DNA of 64,000 nucleotides from contig WHVA01000208.1 of NCBI GenBank assembly GCA_015179125.1, positions 117,616 to 181,615 on the forward strand. Direction: 5' to 3'. This document shows, in pieces, positions 1 through 11,063 of the stretch. The translations under genes and the position numbers were made by a program. The DNA comes from Gautieria morchelliformis (lineage: Eukaryota; Basidiomycota; Agaricomycetes; Gomphales; Gomphaceae). Below the pieces are notes generated by a model. It saw only the letters and a list, made by a program, of their open reading frames with translations. It was not told the origin of the DNA and ran no database searches. Position 1 is the stretch's first letter; the number at the start of each line of letters is the position of its first letter.

Positions 1-1240
1 CTCCCGGATCCATCTGACCAGTCATCAAAGGCTAGAGTGGCGAGAAAGGTTGGCAAAGGAGCAAGCAAGGCAGCAGTTGCCTTGCCTCACAGTATGTTTC
101 TTATTCTCACTTTTTTTCTGCACACTAACAATTTATATACAGCTATTAAGTTTAGTATCCCCTCCCGTTTCGGACTCAAACAGCTCATATGGCGTACACA
201 CCATGTCGAGCCGACAACGACCATAGCCGACCTGAAGGAGACCATTCACCTCATCCTCGGCCTGGATGCAATACCAGCCGTGAAGCGCCCTCCCCTCGTT
301 ACGCATATCAAACACGATCCGGCCAAGCTTTGTTTCGCTCTCGACACTGACAATGACTGGGAGGCCCTTAAGGACGAATGGAGGAAACGGGCAGCAAAAC
401 AGGGTGAAGATACCTGCATTGAGATTGTAACTGGTCCTAAAGTAAGTTTTTATTTTCTTTTGTTCTTCTACAGCTAAATTTTTGATAGTTTTTTGACTTT
501 CTGGAGGAGGCCGTTGTGGCACACGCTGCATCCTCTAAAGGAAAGGCCAAGGGCAAGGCCAAGCCTGCCGTTAACCCCTTTCTTCAGGACGACGCAGCCA
601 TTGAGTCTGAGTCGGTGGCAAAGCTAGGTGCAGCTGATATGGCCAGGTCAGCGCGATTCCAAGAGGAACTCGGGAAGCTCAGGGAAGCCTGGTCCTGTGA
701 CCAGCACCCCAAGTCAATATGTATGGCGCGTGCATTGAGGGGCCACCACAAGGTACTGAACTTCGAGGGAGAACTTTCCTGGGTATTAGAGCTCGTAAGG
801 TTTTCTCTGATCTCTTTTTTATTTCATGCGCTAACATTTTAATAGATAGGTGGTACAAGCGGCGTGGACATCAACACCCCTCCCAAGATTGAGTATTTCA
901 AGTTCTTCCACACCCAAGATGGCAGCAGTGCCCCAGTCCTTCGTCGAGGTGGCGTGCGGCATTATAGCGAGCCACCCACTAGCATGCATTGTGACGCTGC
1001 TCCTCCTGTTATGCCTGCCGTTCCCCCCATCCACATCAATTTCCCTGCCGACATCTTTCAGCATCTACAGGCGTCTCACCACTCTCGTCCCAAACGGGGC
1101 CACTCCCCATCACCCAGTGATCGTGTGGCAAGTCCAGACGACAATGCACCAGTGGACGACTCGCCTACCCCCACCATCGGGGAGTGGATCACGCACTTGG
1201 AGATGCAGCGCCTCGCGTACAAGAGGTGGGATTTTCTGCG

Positions 1241-1659
1241 TTTGTGCTGCAGAGGAGGCAGTTTCCCGTGCGTGTGGCATTTGCAATGACCATCAACAAG
1301 TCTCAGGGACAGTCTTTGGGTACAGTTGGGCTGGACCTGAGATATCCAGTGTTTGGACATGGTCAGTTGTATGTTGGTGTTTCAAGGGGAACAAGCTGGA
1401 ACAAAGTGAAGGTCTTGCTTGAGGAGGGTTTGAACACAACCAACATTGTATATAAAGATGTATTACTTAGAGCTCCTTGATTTCTGATATCTACTTGATG
1501 CAAATTGATTACTTTGGTTTTCCCCAATGCACTTGACCTTACTGATATGTTAGACTTACTGATGCGTTAGACTTACTGATGCATTAGACTTACTGATGCA
1601 TTTGACCTTACCGAGGCGTTTGACCTACACCCCCACGTGAAGTGCGGGTATCCACCTAG
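1241..1659 (+). mobile_element. Helitron 3' fragment (PIF1-like helicase C-terminus plus 3' terminus)
   Basis: Positions 1241-1480 encode the end of a Helitron helicase: [22 protein letters not shown] and QLYVGVSRG, followed by a stop. The same region is present in the larger Helitron at 23.05-23.25 kb. After the stop come about five copies of a 16-17 bp unit (core GACTTACTGATGC, about 1535-1625). A weak hairpin at 1632-1650 and a terminal CTAG at 1656-1659 follow, and the next base is T. A CTRR end after a short GC hairpin, with insertion before T, is the known Helitron 3' signature. The fragment lies in the last exon of family X copy 1. Confidence 0.85.
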
Positions 1660-1710
1660 TCCTCTATATCTATATGAAAGTAGCTCGGTGGGTTGTGGGC
1701 GTTGAGCTTA

Positions 1711-1911
1711 TGTCAGGTTTTAGGTCAGCCTTAGTCAGCTGGCCAATCGGACGCAAGCGGTGCAGCTGTGAGCTACAAATGCTGCGCAGCGGTCACGTGA
1801 CCGGTTCGCGACCATCGCGCACATATGCGACCATGGTCCATGCACGATGCGCGCGTGCAGTATAAAGGCCGAACGGTAAGGATGGAACGCCAGGAACCTG
1901 CCTAACTGACA
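1711..1911 (+). repeat. Candidate short solo LTR (201 bp)
   Basis: The segment begins TGTCAG and ends CTGACA, a 6-bp perfect inverted end of the TG...CA type. Inside are a CCAAT box at about 1744 and a TATAAA box at 1861. It lies directly between the Helitron end and the resumption of the family X coding sequence. No clean 5-bp target duplication is visible (GCTTA against GAAGT), so the call is tentative. It could instead be unrelated promoter sequence. Confidence 0.3.
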
Positions 1912-2116
1912 GAAGTTTGCCGAGGAAGAGTCAATGGATATGCTCATTAGCAGCCTCACGAGACTATCGCTTGCGAACTTGAAGGTTGGGTATAGTCTCA
2001 AGATGGTTGATGCAGTGTTTATCTTGGAACAGCTTGAAGTGGCGGGGAAGCGGTATGGTTTTGCGGTAGGTGCTCAGGATGATGACAGGCAGAGGTCCAA
2101 GAAAGCCAGATATTAG

Positions 2117-4569
2117 ATGTTTTGGTAATACATTTTGATACAGCACAAACCTGTGACTTGGTATTTAGATGAAAATATCAGTTGGGGCTTTCAGGGAATG
2201 AGTGTGATGATGTGCACCTTGGTACATGATATATGCATGAAAAGAAAAAATAATAATAATAATAAAAATAATAAAAATAAATAAAAATAAAAAGCTGCGT
2301 CTGTCAGTGTTCGGCATCAGCCACATGACTAAGTTGACGAGGAAACAGTGTTCATCAGTGGAAAGGATCTCCTAAAGCTTTCACTTTTGGAGCAGTGTAG
2401 AGTATCAAGTAATAGTAGTAAAAGTGTGCAAGCTAAGTCATACAGTGATAAAATAGCATATATGCAGGCACTTGGCAAGGAGTTCACCGTCTCTGTGCCG
2501 GTCTCCTGAGGCAGCCAATTGGTATGTTCATCCAGGGAGCTATTATCAGGATTCCCAGATAGAGTCTGAAGAAATCATTATCCCTGGTGGTCTTGTAGGG
2601 AGGTTATTCATAAAGTCTATGTACTACGAGATAAGTACCTACATAGTATATATTTCAAAACTACTATTTCTAATATATAAGAATATTATTATATTAGATT
2701 TATAGAGCAACACTAATACATATAAAACTTCTGTATGAGTATGTTCATCTTGGTTGAAAAGATACATTAGAATATTATAGTAAGAGACTGAAGATTGATA
2801 GACACATAGAATAGATAAAAGGAGGATATAGAATATAGAATATATGTATATATAATATGATATGTATGGCAGGGTATAGTACTAATTATATAGTAACACC
2901 AATATGGATTATATTAAAAGTTGGTAGAAAGGCAAATATACGGATTTCTCGTCGGCGGAGCCGCCGCTTGGGGAGGGACAAAAGAAGAATTATTTATTTC
3001 TGTTTTATAAAATGTAAAATATCCTTTCTATTCATATCCCAATTATGAGCTTTTCTTTATATTATGAGTTAAAAGTAGAATGAAAATACATACACCTCCT
3101 AGAAAGATATGATCACTCTCCTAGGATCATGGATAAAACAGCGGTTGGCTATGGAGTTGCTCATAGGGCTCCACACCATGCCGTACAACCACAGCTGTAT
3201 GGTGCCATATTATGGCCATGGCACCTGTATCGTCAAGGGTCTGTGTGTGCTGCCAACGGTATGGTATATGGTATGCAATGGGAAAACCCCGAAAACCTTG
3301 TAGCCGAGCCCAAAAATACATCCGCCGATGGGCGCTACTGCTGGGAGGCAGGCCAGATTTACGTGGCGCTCATGCTCCTATTCACCCCCTGCTGACATTC
3401 CGCCACGCATGCACACACTGTAGCGAGCAGCTGGGTGTGATATTATCAATATAGTTTTGCTGCCGGTCGCATGCAGTAAGGAATTCTCATAACTGCTCTA
3501 AGTTTAGGCCAAGCTATAATAGATCAGCCATATGAATCCGTCAACCATAATACGGATGGTACCATACCTGTACCATACATACCGTCAGAGGGGTGAGGTG
3601 TTGATCTATGGACAGTATACAGTCTGCCGTATCTGTCAACTTGCTGTACATTATACGGCCGTAGCTGTAATACGGACGGTGTGCAGCCCTAGTTCCTCAT
3701 GGCCTTCATCTTTGCAAATTCACATGATCCCTCTTTGACAAAATCATTGAAGCCTCCGGCAAGCATGACTTTGCTTTACTGCTAAGTATGCAATGTCAAG
3801 GGATTGCAGAGCCATTACACTGAATATATTTCAATGATATGTGCACCAGACTTCAAACCCAACATTGTGTTCTGCATGACGGGTGCCTAAATTATGTTCC
3901 TAGGCAATCCCATTGCCTGACAGGTGCTTATATAAATGGCTGGAGCCAAGTACATGCAAGTGAAACAGGCCCATGCGCAGCCTCCCCTCCGCAGTGTTGA
4001 CTATCACTGAGGAGGTGAGTTTATTAGTGTATCTTCGTAAAATAGGTAGCTTTCCCTTATATTACTAGTGTTGATTATAGAACACTAAATAGTCTCCTGA
4101 AGGTTCCATCCATTGAACTACTGGTCTATAATATTCCACTGTGTCCATACCGAGTTACTACATGAATATGCTGAATCTATCCATATATACAAGAACATAC
4201 CAAGCACCAATGGGAATCTTGATAGGACCTGCAGGCCAAAGCAGAAGCATATTACCTCGCTACAGTATTGATAAAGCCGTCCCATAAGCATCAGTATGCA
4301 TTGATCAAAGGCTAGCATAAGAGCACAGATGTCTCCTGTATATACCCTTCTGTACTTCAAGCTCCTCCCTACAATATTTGAACATGGTGGCAATGCTAGC
4401 CATTCCTCTCATACCCCCAATACTGGACACAACTTCAGAGGGATGAACATATTTGTACAGCTTATATGGGTCAGTGATCCTGGACATAATCAGTACATAT
4501 TACATGTATGGGTGGTTTCTGCCTTTTTTGGATGAACATGTTGTGTTGTCTTCCTTGTGTCAGGTGATT
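2117..4569. other. AT-rich stretch with no gene recognised
   Basis: An A/T simple-sequence tract lies at about 2240-2295 and very AT-rich DNA at 2640-2940. Open frames here are short (under 95 codons), lack recognisable motifs and do not join across plausible introns. A small GC patch at 2948-2975 (CGGCGGAGCCGCCG) resembles the GC arm of the elements at 4.6-9.1 kb and may be a relic. Confidence 0.5.
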
Positions 4570-5277
4570 CCCCAACTCTCTCCGAAGGAGAGGGAAGGTT
4601 GCATGAGCTCGAATAACCATGTTTACGGTTATGCGGATGAATTTGGATTGATTTAATTGGACGGGCCTTCCTACCGTGTTTTTCAGAGGTCGTTACTCTC
4701 TTTAGCGAGGGGTGCGTTTCTCCGTGTCTCACGGGCGCCACTGTGCCGTCACGCATTTCCTTTGTCATCCCCAGCCCATCCCCTGCCCGTCTATTCTGAT
4801 GTCCCTTTCCTTCTCTGTGGCGTCCGCGTCTGTAGGATGTGGAGAACGTCGGCGCGCACTGGCAGCGCCTTCTCGACGAGCACCGCACACTGAAAGTCTC
4901 TGCGATCCGGATAAACCGATGACATGCGATCCCCCAAAAGCCCAATCCTAGAATCCTCGCTGACCTCCCCCACCACAAAACCAGTCAATTCGCGATTCAA
5001 CGACAAACTAGCATGGCGCCACTTCAATTGCCCGCGCTTCTGCAACTTGACCACATAATCCCAAACATCTAAGTTCATAAAGGCATCCTCCTCTTGTTGA
5101 ACGTGGTTCAACAACGCCATGACATTAGCGGGATTAACCCTCCGCTTGACATCGACATCCGCCATGGGTCGAGTACAAAAAGACAAAGAGGGTCACCTGA
5201 AACCTCATTAGTAAACAGATTTCAATGCCCGATAGGAGAGAGTCGGGGACCAAGGCGGCAGCCGCCGCCGCTACGAT
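4570..5277 (-). mobile_element. Unnamed GC-arm element, copy 1
   Basis: The ends are inverted: CCCCAACTCTCTCC at 4570-4583 and GGAGAGAGTCGGGG at 5235-5248 (one mismatch). Outside the right end is a GC arm (5253-5277) rich in CGGCGG and ending CTACGAT, shared with copies at 7685 and 34447. Reading on the minus strand, the leader contains TTACTAATGAGGTTTCA, conserved in all three copies, and the tail contains AAATTCATCCGC and the hairpin CTCTCCTTCGGAGAG, shared with copy 2. No transposase is encoded, so it would be non-autonomous. No target duplication was resolved. The class is unknown; inverted ends point to a DNA transposon or Pack-type element. Confidence 0.55.
4791..5165 (-). CDS. Conserved hypothetical protein carried by GC-arm element copy 1 (124 aa)
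   Basis: The ATG at 5165 opens a frame whose first about 84 residues match a second copy at 34.03-34.33 kb almost throughout: M[AE].VDVKR, VNPANV.ALL.HVQQE, DAFMNLDV, VKLQKRGQLKW, NRELTGF.VGEVSEDS and LGDRMSSV. The two copies diverge exactly after RMSSV, where GT follows, so this may be a splice donor and the last about 40 residues here may be read-through. The ATG is chosen because identity starts there. It lies about 70 bp inside the element end, downstream of the conserved leader. No domain was recognised; a captured host exon or an element-specific protein are both possible. Confidence 0.5.
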   Translation of the reverse strand: MADVDVKRRVNPANVMALLNHVQQEEDAFMNLDVWDYVVKLQKRGQLKWRHASLSLNRELTGFVVGEVSEDSRIGLLGDRMSSVYPDRRDFQCAVLVEKALPVRADVLHILQTRTPQRRKGTSE

Positions 5278-5742
5278 TGTGTACCACAGCATGTGGTGTT
5301 GGCATATTTTCTGCTTTTGTCAACAGTCTTACTGCCACACCTTCATCACCTCATGTGGGTGGCTTTACCATGTGGCTGCTCCTCGTGGTGGCATACTTAG
5401 CCATACCAGCAGCACCTAGGTGCATTACCAGCAATGCAGACACCTCAGCTCTGGTCTGGGGGGCTGGAGGCTATGTGGGGGCCGTGAGGCCCATGTTGGT
5501 ATGTTGTCTTCATGAACATACTGTTCTGAGAGCAGAAGTGGCCAGATGGGAAGCAGAAGCAGAACTGGAGAGGAGGGCATCCCCTGATAATCCTTGCTGA
5601 TCTATCCTAGCACAAATACTGAGCTGACAAACACACTATTCATTGCACCATCACATAAAGCATCATATAACAAGTATGCTGTACAGTTACACATTATAAC
5701 AACAAATATTGTCACAATGTTTCTACAGCAGGATACTTATTT
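5278..5742. other. Intergenic, no supported gene
   Basis: The segment lies between the GC arm and the 3' end of the mariner transposase. A plus-strand open frame passes through it to 5600, but it overlaps the opposite-strand gene and the GC arm and shows no motif. I see no other structure. Confidence 0.5.
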
Positions 5743-6967
5743 CTACAAATACCTTGAATGTGTCATCCAGCCCTCGCAATGCTCTGCAGTAATGGTGCCA
5801 AGGGCACTGTGAAAGAACAATAGTACAGAACCTTGGTCTTTAGCATCAACCGCCTGCCGAAAGGTATCCCCATGACACCTGAGGTAAGATTTCAGATATG
5901 AAAAGGCTTCTTCAATTGGGTTGAGGTCCGGTGAATAAGGCGGCAAGTAGTATAGCCGTACACCACTGTTAAAATGCTTAGCCTCCATTGAAACATAAAA
6001 AACAACAGTAAATGACTTACCGCTCCTGGCAAATTTCTGAGACTTCTGCTGCATGGTGAATAGCGCAATTGTCCATGACAAGCACACTGCGGCACTCAGG
6101 CCATGGGTTCATATGAGGCATGAGGTTGGTGATGAACTGGATAAACGAGGCTGAATCATAAGCCCCTTCCCACACATCCGAGTATATTATACCCTCTGCA
6201 CTAAGGGCCGGTAAGAGAGAATACCTATATAATCCAAATGAATCAACAGTAGATGCACAAAGGAATATACACTCACCCAGTACCTCGTACAAACTTAGCT
6301 TTCACTGAAGCTCTCTTTCCCTTGGGAGCCCATCCATTCAGACGATATGTGGTGTGACAATCAATACGGCTCTCGTCGATAAACACAAGACGCTCTGGGG
6401 ACTCATGACCAATTTTGAAACCAAATAGAGTGCGCAAATTTTCATTGCACTCAGCAGCGACCTTGGACAGCTGTGGAAAGCATGGGTAGACTAGAAGAGG
6501 GCGAAGCATTAGAACATACCTTTTTGCGGGTGAGACCAAGGTCTGTCATTGTGTCCCATAAGGTGCTGATTCCAACTGTTATCCCATACAGGCGCTGCAC
6601 GATTGTTTGTATCTCGTCCAATTATAGGTCAGGGAACTGCTCTGTAAGCCGAAGAAGAAACTACAGTAATATACAAAGTGAGAAAATATGATCATCTTCA
6701 CTCTGTAGTGGAAATGCTTACCTCCATTTCCTCTGGAGTCATAATCTTCCTTCTATTTCCCGTCTTTCCATGTCCCTGCATAACTACCTCACCAGTAGTA
6801 CGCCACAATTGGAGGATGCGCTCAACAACACGTTTTGACATGTTCAGATCAAGTGCGATGTCATCGATCTTCTTCTCCCGCGTGAACCGTTGGTAAATTA
6901 CACGCTTCCGGAGGTCTTCAGAGTACGTTTGACGCTCCCTTTGGTGTTCATGCAGGTAGCGAGGCAT
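5743..6967 (-). pseudogene. Tc1/mariner-like (DDE3, IS630 superfamily) transposase, five exons, one nonsense codon
   Basis: Exons on the minus strand are 6967-6722, 6660-6520, 6470-6277, 6224-6021 and 5965-5743, with GT-AG introns and matching phases. Exon 1 is a helix-turn-helix (DLRKRVIYQ, DIALDLNMSKRVVERIL). Exon 3 carries the first catalytic Asp in LVFIDESRID, exon 4 the second in VLVMDNCAIHH, and exon 5 YSPDLNPIEEAFSYLK with the third acidic residue. Length (about 330 aa) is normal for the family. Exon 2 has an in-frame TAA at 6624-6622 between DL and LDEIQ; otherwise the frame is open, so decay is recent or slight. Terminal repeats were not found with certainty. It would cut and paste DNA at TA sites if intact. 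A short relic of the same family's C-terminus is at 58.6 kb. Confidence 0.85.
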
Positions 6968-7684
6968 CCAGTACGTACAAGTATGTAATATCACGTGAGC
7001 ATCACGTGTCACGTGACGTGTTACGCGTCAAAGAGAATAGTGTGTGCAGAGATAGGAAGTCCAGGTAGCCCTGAAAAAATACATTACATGTAATTATTGT
7101 AAATATACGTTATATACAATAGTTTAGAGTGTTACAATCAGCATTTATGGCCTTGTAGACAGCTAAAAGGCTGGAAAGGTGCTCAATTAGTATGCAGCCC
7201 TCCCCCTTCCCTAAACCATTCAGTATACAATCCCATTAGTTTTAAAACATTTATACATGTATATTACTCTAGTCTGAGAATGCTACATCCTCTGCTTATG
7301 CTATATTGGTATCATAATGGTGCATATAAGCCTATTTTTTCGAATATTAGAATCTGCATAATAAGCTATATATCTTGTACTAAATGGTAGATACTATATC
7401 ATATATAGTTATTACAAAATATCAGGTCTTATTATCCACTAGTTATCGAGGTATACATGTTTCTTTCTGAATGGCTGTCACGGAGTCAAAATTCAGACTC
7501 CGCCTTATGTACCCGGAACAGCTGTAAATTGGATTGTAAGCCGCTTCTGCTGGGGACATGGCTCATCCTGTCTTTCCGTATACTTGAAACACTCTATGCA
7601 AAGAAGCATTCAGCCTATCGGTACGTTTCGAAGGATAGGCATACGTACGTTCAACTTCAAGCACATATGCAGACATGGCTATGG
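6968..7684. other. AT-rich intergenic sequence
   Basis: Promoter side of the mariner gene. A cluster of CACGTG-like sites lies at 6990-7025 (CACGTGAGCATCACGTGTCACGTGACGTG). From 7075 to 7450 the DNA is AT-rich with no coding signal. An open frame from 7457 has no recognisable motif. Confidence 0.4.
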
Positions 7685-9057
7685 GATCGTAGCGGCGGCG
7701 GCTGCCGCCCCAGTCCCCGACTCTCTCCTTGTGGAATGTAAAGTGGGCAGTTAGTAATGAGGTTTCAATTTACATTAAGAAAGTCTTTTTCGTCTCTCTT
7801 TCTACACTTAATAGTAATTCATTTGAAGTCTACACTGCAGGAAGACGTGAAAGGAAAAACAAAGGAGCTCTCAAACATTAAGGGGAGTCGGCTTGGGATG
7901 GCATTGAGTATGTAGGGTTGTGAGCTAGGACATATACGGCCCCATATTGTGTGAAGTGAATGCCTCACATGTGGGGGCCCTTGTCAGTTCGTTCCATGAG
8001 GGAACAGCCTTCAAAGGGCTGGCCCAGTACTTGACAAAGAACACCAGATTTTATTGCTGGCCTCTACTGGATACTGTATCAACCAGAAAAAACTCAAATT
8101 CACATGATGTCACACGGTCTTCGAATGTTGCCATGGGTACTCACAGGCGGCAAAGCTATGATGGATTTTCCTACGTCTAGGTAACAGGGACCACCTACAC
8201 ACGCATCCAGAAACAAGCTTGGGTTCGGCAGCAATCCAGTCACATCCCCAGATTGGCTACAGTCCATTAGTGTTCACAAAGAGATGGAGTGGGTGCAGAA
8301 GCATTGATAGATATTTTATTCTTTGCGCTGAAAAATAGCCTTCTCATTGACAAGTTGTCGGGGATGGACAAAGGAACACTCCAGTGGATGCGATAGTGTC
8401 TGGATGCCTTCCGGGGCTGGCCTTGGGAGACCCAGTAGACCATAGATGGAAATGGAAGCTTGAAGGACAGGGGCACAGCAGGAAAACATGGGGTGTCTAT
8501 TCCTACGGAAAATTGCAACAAGGTGAGAGGGAGAACAGACAATGGTGATTGCATATGCATGCCAAGAAGAAGACACAAGTTCAACAGGATCTAGAGAGAA
8601 AGACAAACAAACTACCACAGTGGCCAAAGCGTTCCTTACTGCGTTCACCTCAACGGACGCCTGCACATGAGGAGCACAACCTGAAAGGCCAAAAATTGAT
8701 TACCATCCGTAAGGAGAGGCGGATACTACGCACGGAATAAACGTAAAAGTCCTGGTAAAGTAGCAGCGCAGCCGTGCAAGGACGGCGTGTAGCAACGTTT
8801 CCCACGGCCGAAAACAACGAGAAAGCTAACGGCACAGGCGGGGGGTTGGTTGGGGGCGTCAATCTGACTAAGCCAAGGCACGCCAAACACGGAAAGACAC
8901 AGAGAGAGGCACAGGCGCTTAAGACGAGACACCACCAGGCACGAAAGACCCCTAGGAAGACTCATCCAATCAAATAAATACAAATTCATCCGCCTAAGCC
9001 TGTTCACGGCCATTTGCGTACGTGTAGACCCTCCCTCTCCTTCGGAGAGAGTCGGGG
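7685..9057 (+). mobile_element. Unnamed GC-arm element, copy 2, different cargo
   Basis: CCCCGACTCTCTCC at 7715-7728 and its exact complement GGAGAGAGTCGGGG at 9044-9057 form a perfect 14-bp inverted pair. The GC arm (ATCGTAG plus CGGCGG repeats, 7685-7711) lies outside the left end, as in the other copies. The leader at about 7755 keeps TTAGTAATGAGGTTTCA. The right 90 bp keep CAAATTCATCCGC and the hairpin CTCTCCTTCGGAGAG found in copy 1. The interior (about 7.8-8.95 kb) is not related to copy 1 and holds no convincing ORF. Same ends with different interiors suggest a non-autonomous element that exchanges or captures sequence. Confidence 0.5.
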
Positions 9058-11063
9058 ATAGCCTTCATTCGAAGCGGCACGGATCCAATTGGCATGAAAG
9101 ACCTGAATATAATCAGAAATTTATAACGAATAACACACATCGTAGTGTTACTATCCGACCAGCATCGTTGCTTAACCTGCCAAATGCTCAGCACGAGAAG
9201 GAGCTCAAGAGGTGAGACCCAGTGAGAATCGACCCGGGATCCTTTGGGATCTGGCGGGTAAATTAATGTATTTTAGGGAGGGAGTGGGGTATTTTGGGAT
9301 GAACCAATCATGTCATAACTAAATCTGACTCCGTCCTCTATGCCGACATGTAAATTTTCTTTTGTGCAGCTACTCTGAATTTGACAAATTTAACATTGAG
9401 CGGCTCAGAAATTTTCAGCCCTAGCTCCCCGTGCATCGGAAAGCAATCGTCAACTTGAAAAGTAAGCATGGGTATCTTGACCAGCATGCATAGAGTCTAC
9501 AAGATGGTAATTCAAGTCATCCTTTTCACTCACTACTGCAAAGCGAGTCCGTCTCCACAAGCTGCTGTCTACTGTTAGAAAAAACACATGTTGTGACATA
9601 ACGAGTGTGACAAGCCGCGACTAGCCTTTCCTCCTACCACAATGTCATACTGTCATCTCCACAGGAGACAAACCCACATCATTGACTCGTTCCGTGATTC
9701 TTTCACGCCAAACAGCACGCTTGAAACCGTCCAATTCTCTCACTTTGCCTCGCAGTGGCTACATTTGTCTCTCATACCCGGTGTTACTCCGCTGGGCAAG
9801 GGTGCGTACAGTTTTCATGATAACACAAAATATCACTTGCAATCAGGAAAGATCTAGCCTGACACACTGATGTCGTATCCTTGGGTGAGTAGTGTTACCG
9901 GAGCCTCAGTAAGTCCATCGTTCTTTGTCAAGTCATGAATCATGCATATATGTCCTTCTAGTGTTTTTCTTTCCTTTCTCCAGCGCAGCCCCTTGTCCCC
10001 GCACTCACACCCGCACTAACAGTACGACCTGCGGCCGCCGGACGCGCATGCCCACGCCCATCTACATCCGCACGCAGGCCTGTCGCCGCCGATGCTCATT
10101 CAGGGTCCCCCATCCTGCTCCCACCTCTCTGCTTCACCCCGCATCCCGCAAACCACCGTGACTTTCACGACACTTGTCTGCCGCCCACCGCCCCTGCCTG
10201 TGCTGAACTTGCATGCGTCGCCGCACGTGACTGCGGCGTGCTTTGTGAGTGCCTTCCCTTCCTCCATATCATCCAGCTCCTCCCCTCTCCCATCGGCATA
10301 GCCCCGCCGCTAACAGGCCGGCATGGAGAGAGCATACCCATCCCGCCCCCGTTCACGCTGCAGCCCGGCCCCAGCGGCACCCCGCAATCCCGCCCTGTCC
10401 GCGGGGAGTGGCGTAACGAGGGTGAGTGTATAAGTGAGTGAGGGTGGGGATTATTGGTTGATGTCAGGCCATGCAGGAAACCATCGGGTGGATGGGGTAT
10501 TTATCTGGTCAACTGGGATTGCTCGGAGAGATGCCGTAGTATACCGTTGTATGTTGAGATGTACCGAAAATGACCGATGGTTACCAAGCAGTACCGATGG
10601 GGCCCTGTCTATTGTAGCTTATCTGATTTTCGCTGCGTCCATAAATACAACCGATATATTCAGAAGTGTTCTGTAGTATTCCGATTTACAATCGGTCAGA
10701 CTCTCGTTTTACGGGATACAGCAGACTGCAGCGGTGAATCGGATTGTTCCAATATTTACCTACAAATACCGATGTATCCCTGGTCGGTTCTCACTGGGGG
10801 TGAGACTGCAGTCATTAAGTCACTCTGGTAGCCACGGATCACTGATTCCATTGCAAAAATAAAAATTTGAATGCATCTGTTCTTGAACAGAGCGCGCAAT
10901 TGTTCCGCCGTTGTGAGCTGGTTAGAGTAAGCCTTGTTGTCAAGATCCTACGAAACGAAGTAGAGGCTCACACCATAGGGATTTAATTTCAGGAAGTACA
11001 GTAGGGCTGAAGCAAGCTACGGTATGGATTGAGCTTCTGTTCTTCAATAGAAAGGTAAAGTCG
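9058..11063. other. Intergenic, no gene recognised
   Basis: C-rich runs lie at 9985-10250 and a loose repetition of ACCGAT/TACCG at 10535-10790. Open frames are short and without motifs. A 9.9-10.3 kb C-rich segment faintly resembles 31.0-31.2 kb, which may only reflect base composition. Confidence 0.4.

Larger units (their letters stand above)
1..2116 (+). pseudogene. Family X copy 1: multi-exon gene of unknown function, 5'-partial, split by insertions
   Basis: The gene enters the window already open. Exons read by comparison with copy 2 (53.8-57.5 kb) are 1-91, 143-441, 489-794 and 846-1240, with GT-AG introns of 47-51 nt at the same positions and phases as in copy 2. Shared landmarks are a K/A-rich start, a block with DPAK.CFAL and W.ALK.EW, FF.FLEEAV at the start of exon 3, W.CDQH..SICM.RA, RHHKV-type and EGEL.WV motifs, then GVD.NTPP..{Y}FKFFH and IHINFP. 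The last exon breaks after RWDFLR at 1240 and resumes near 1916 (FAEEESMD ... VDAVFILEQLE), ending at 2116. The gap holds a Helitron fragment and a 201-bp LTR-like piece. No known domain was recognised. Conserved exon structure in two diverged copies suggests a once functional protein; the function is unknown. Confidence 0.75.

Noticed and set aside
2948..2985. GC-rich palindromic patch like the GC arm of the unnamed element
   Set aside because: It lacks the CTCTCTCC end and the CTACGAT edge, so it cannot be called a copy.
5094..5600. 168-codon plus-strand ORF with a hydrophobic stretch
   Set aside because: It overlaps the opposite-strand gene and the GC arm of the element and shows no motif.
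5600..7150. Terminal inverted repeats for the mariner element
   Set aside because: Only weak similarities were seen on the two sides; none could be supported by eye.
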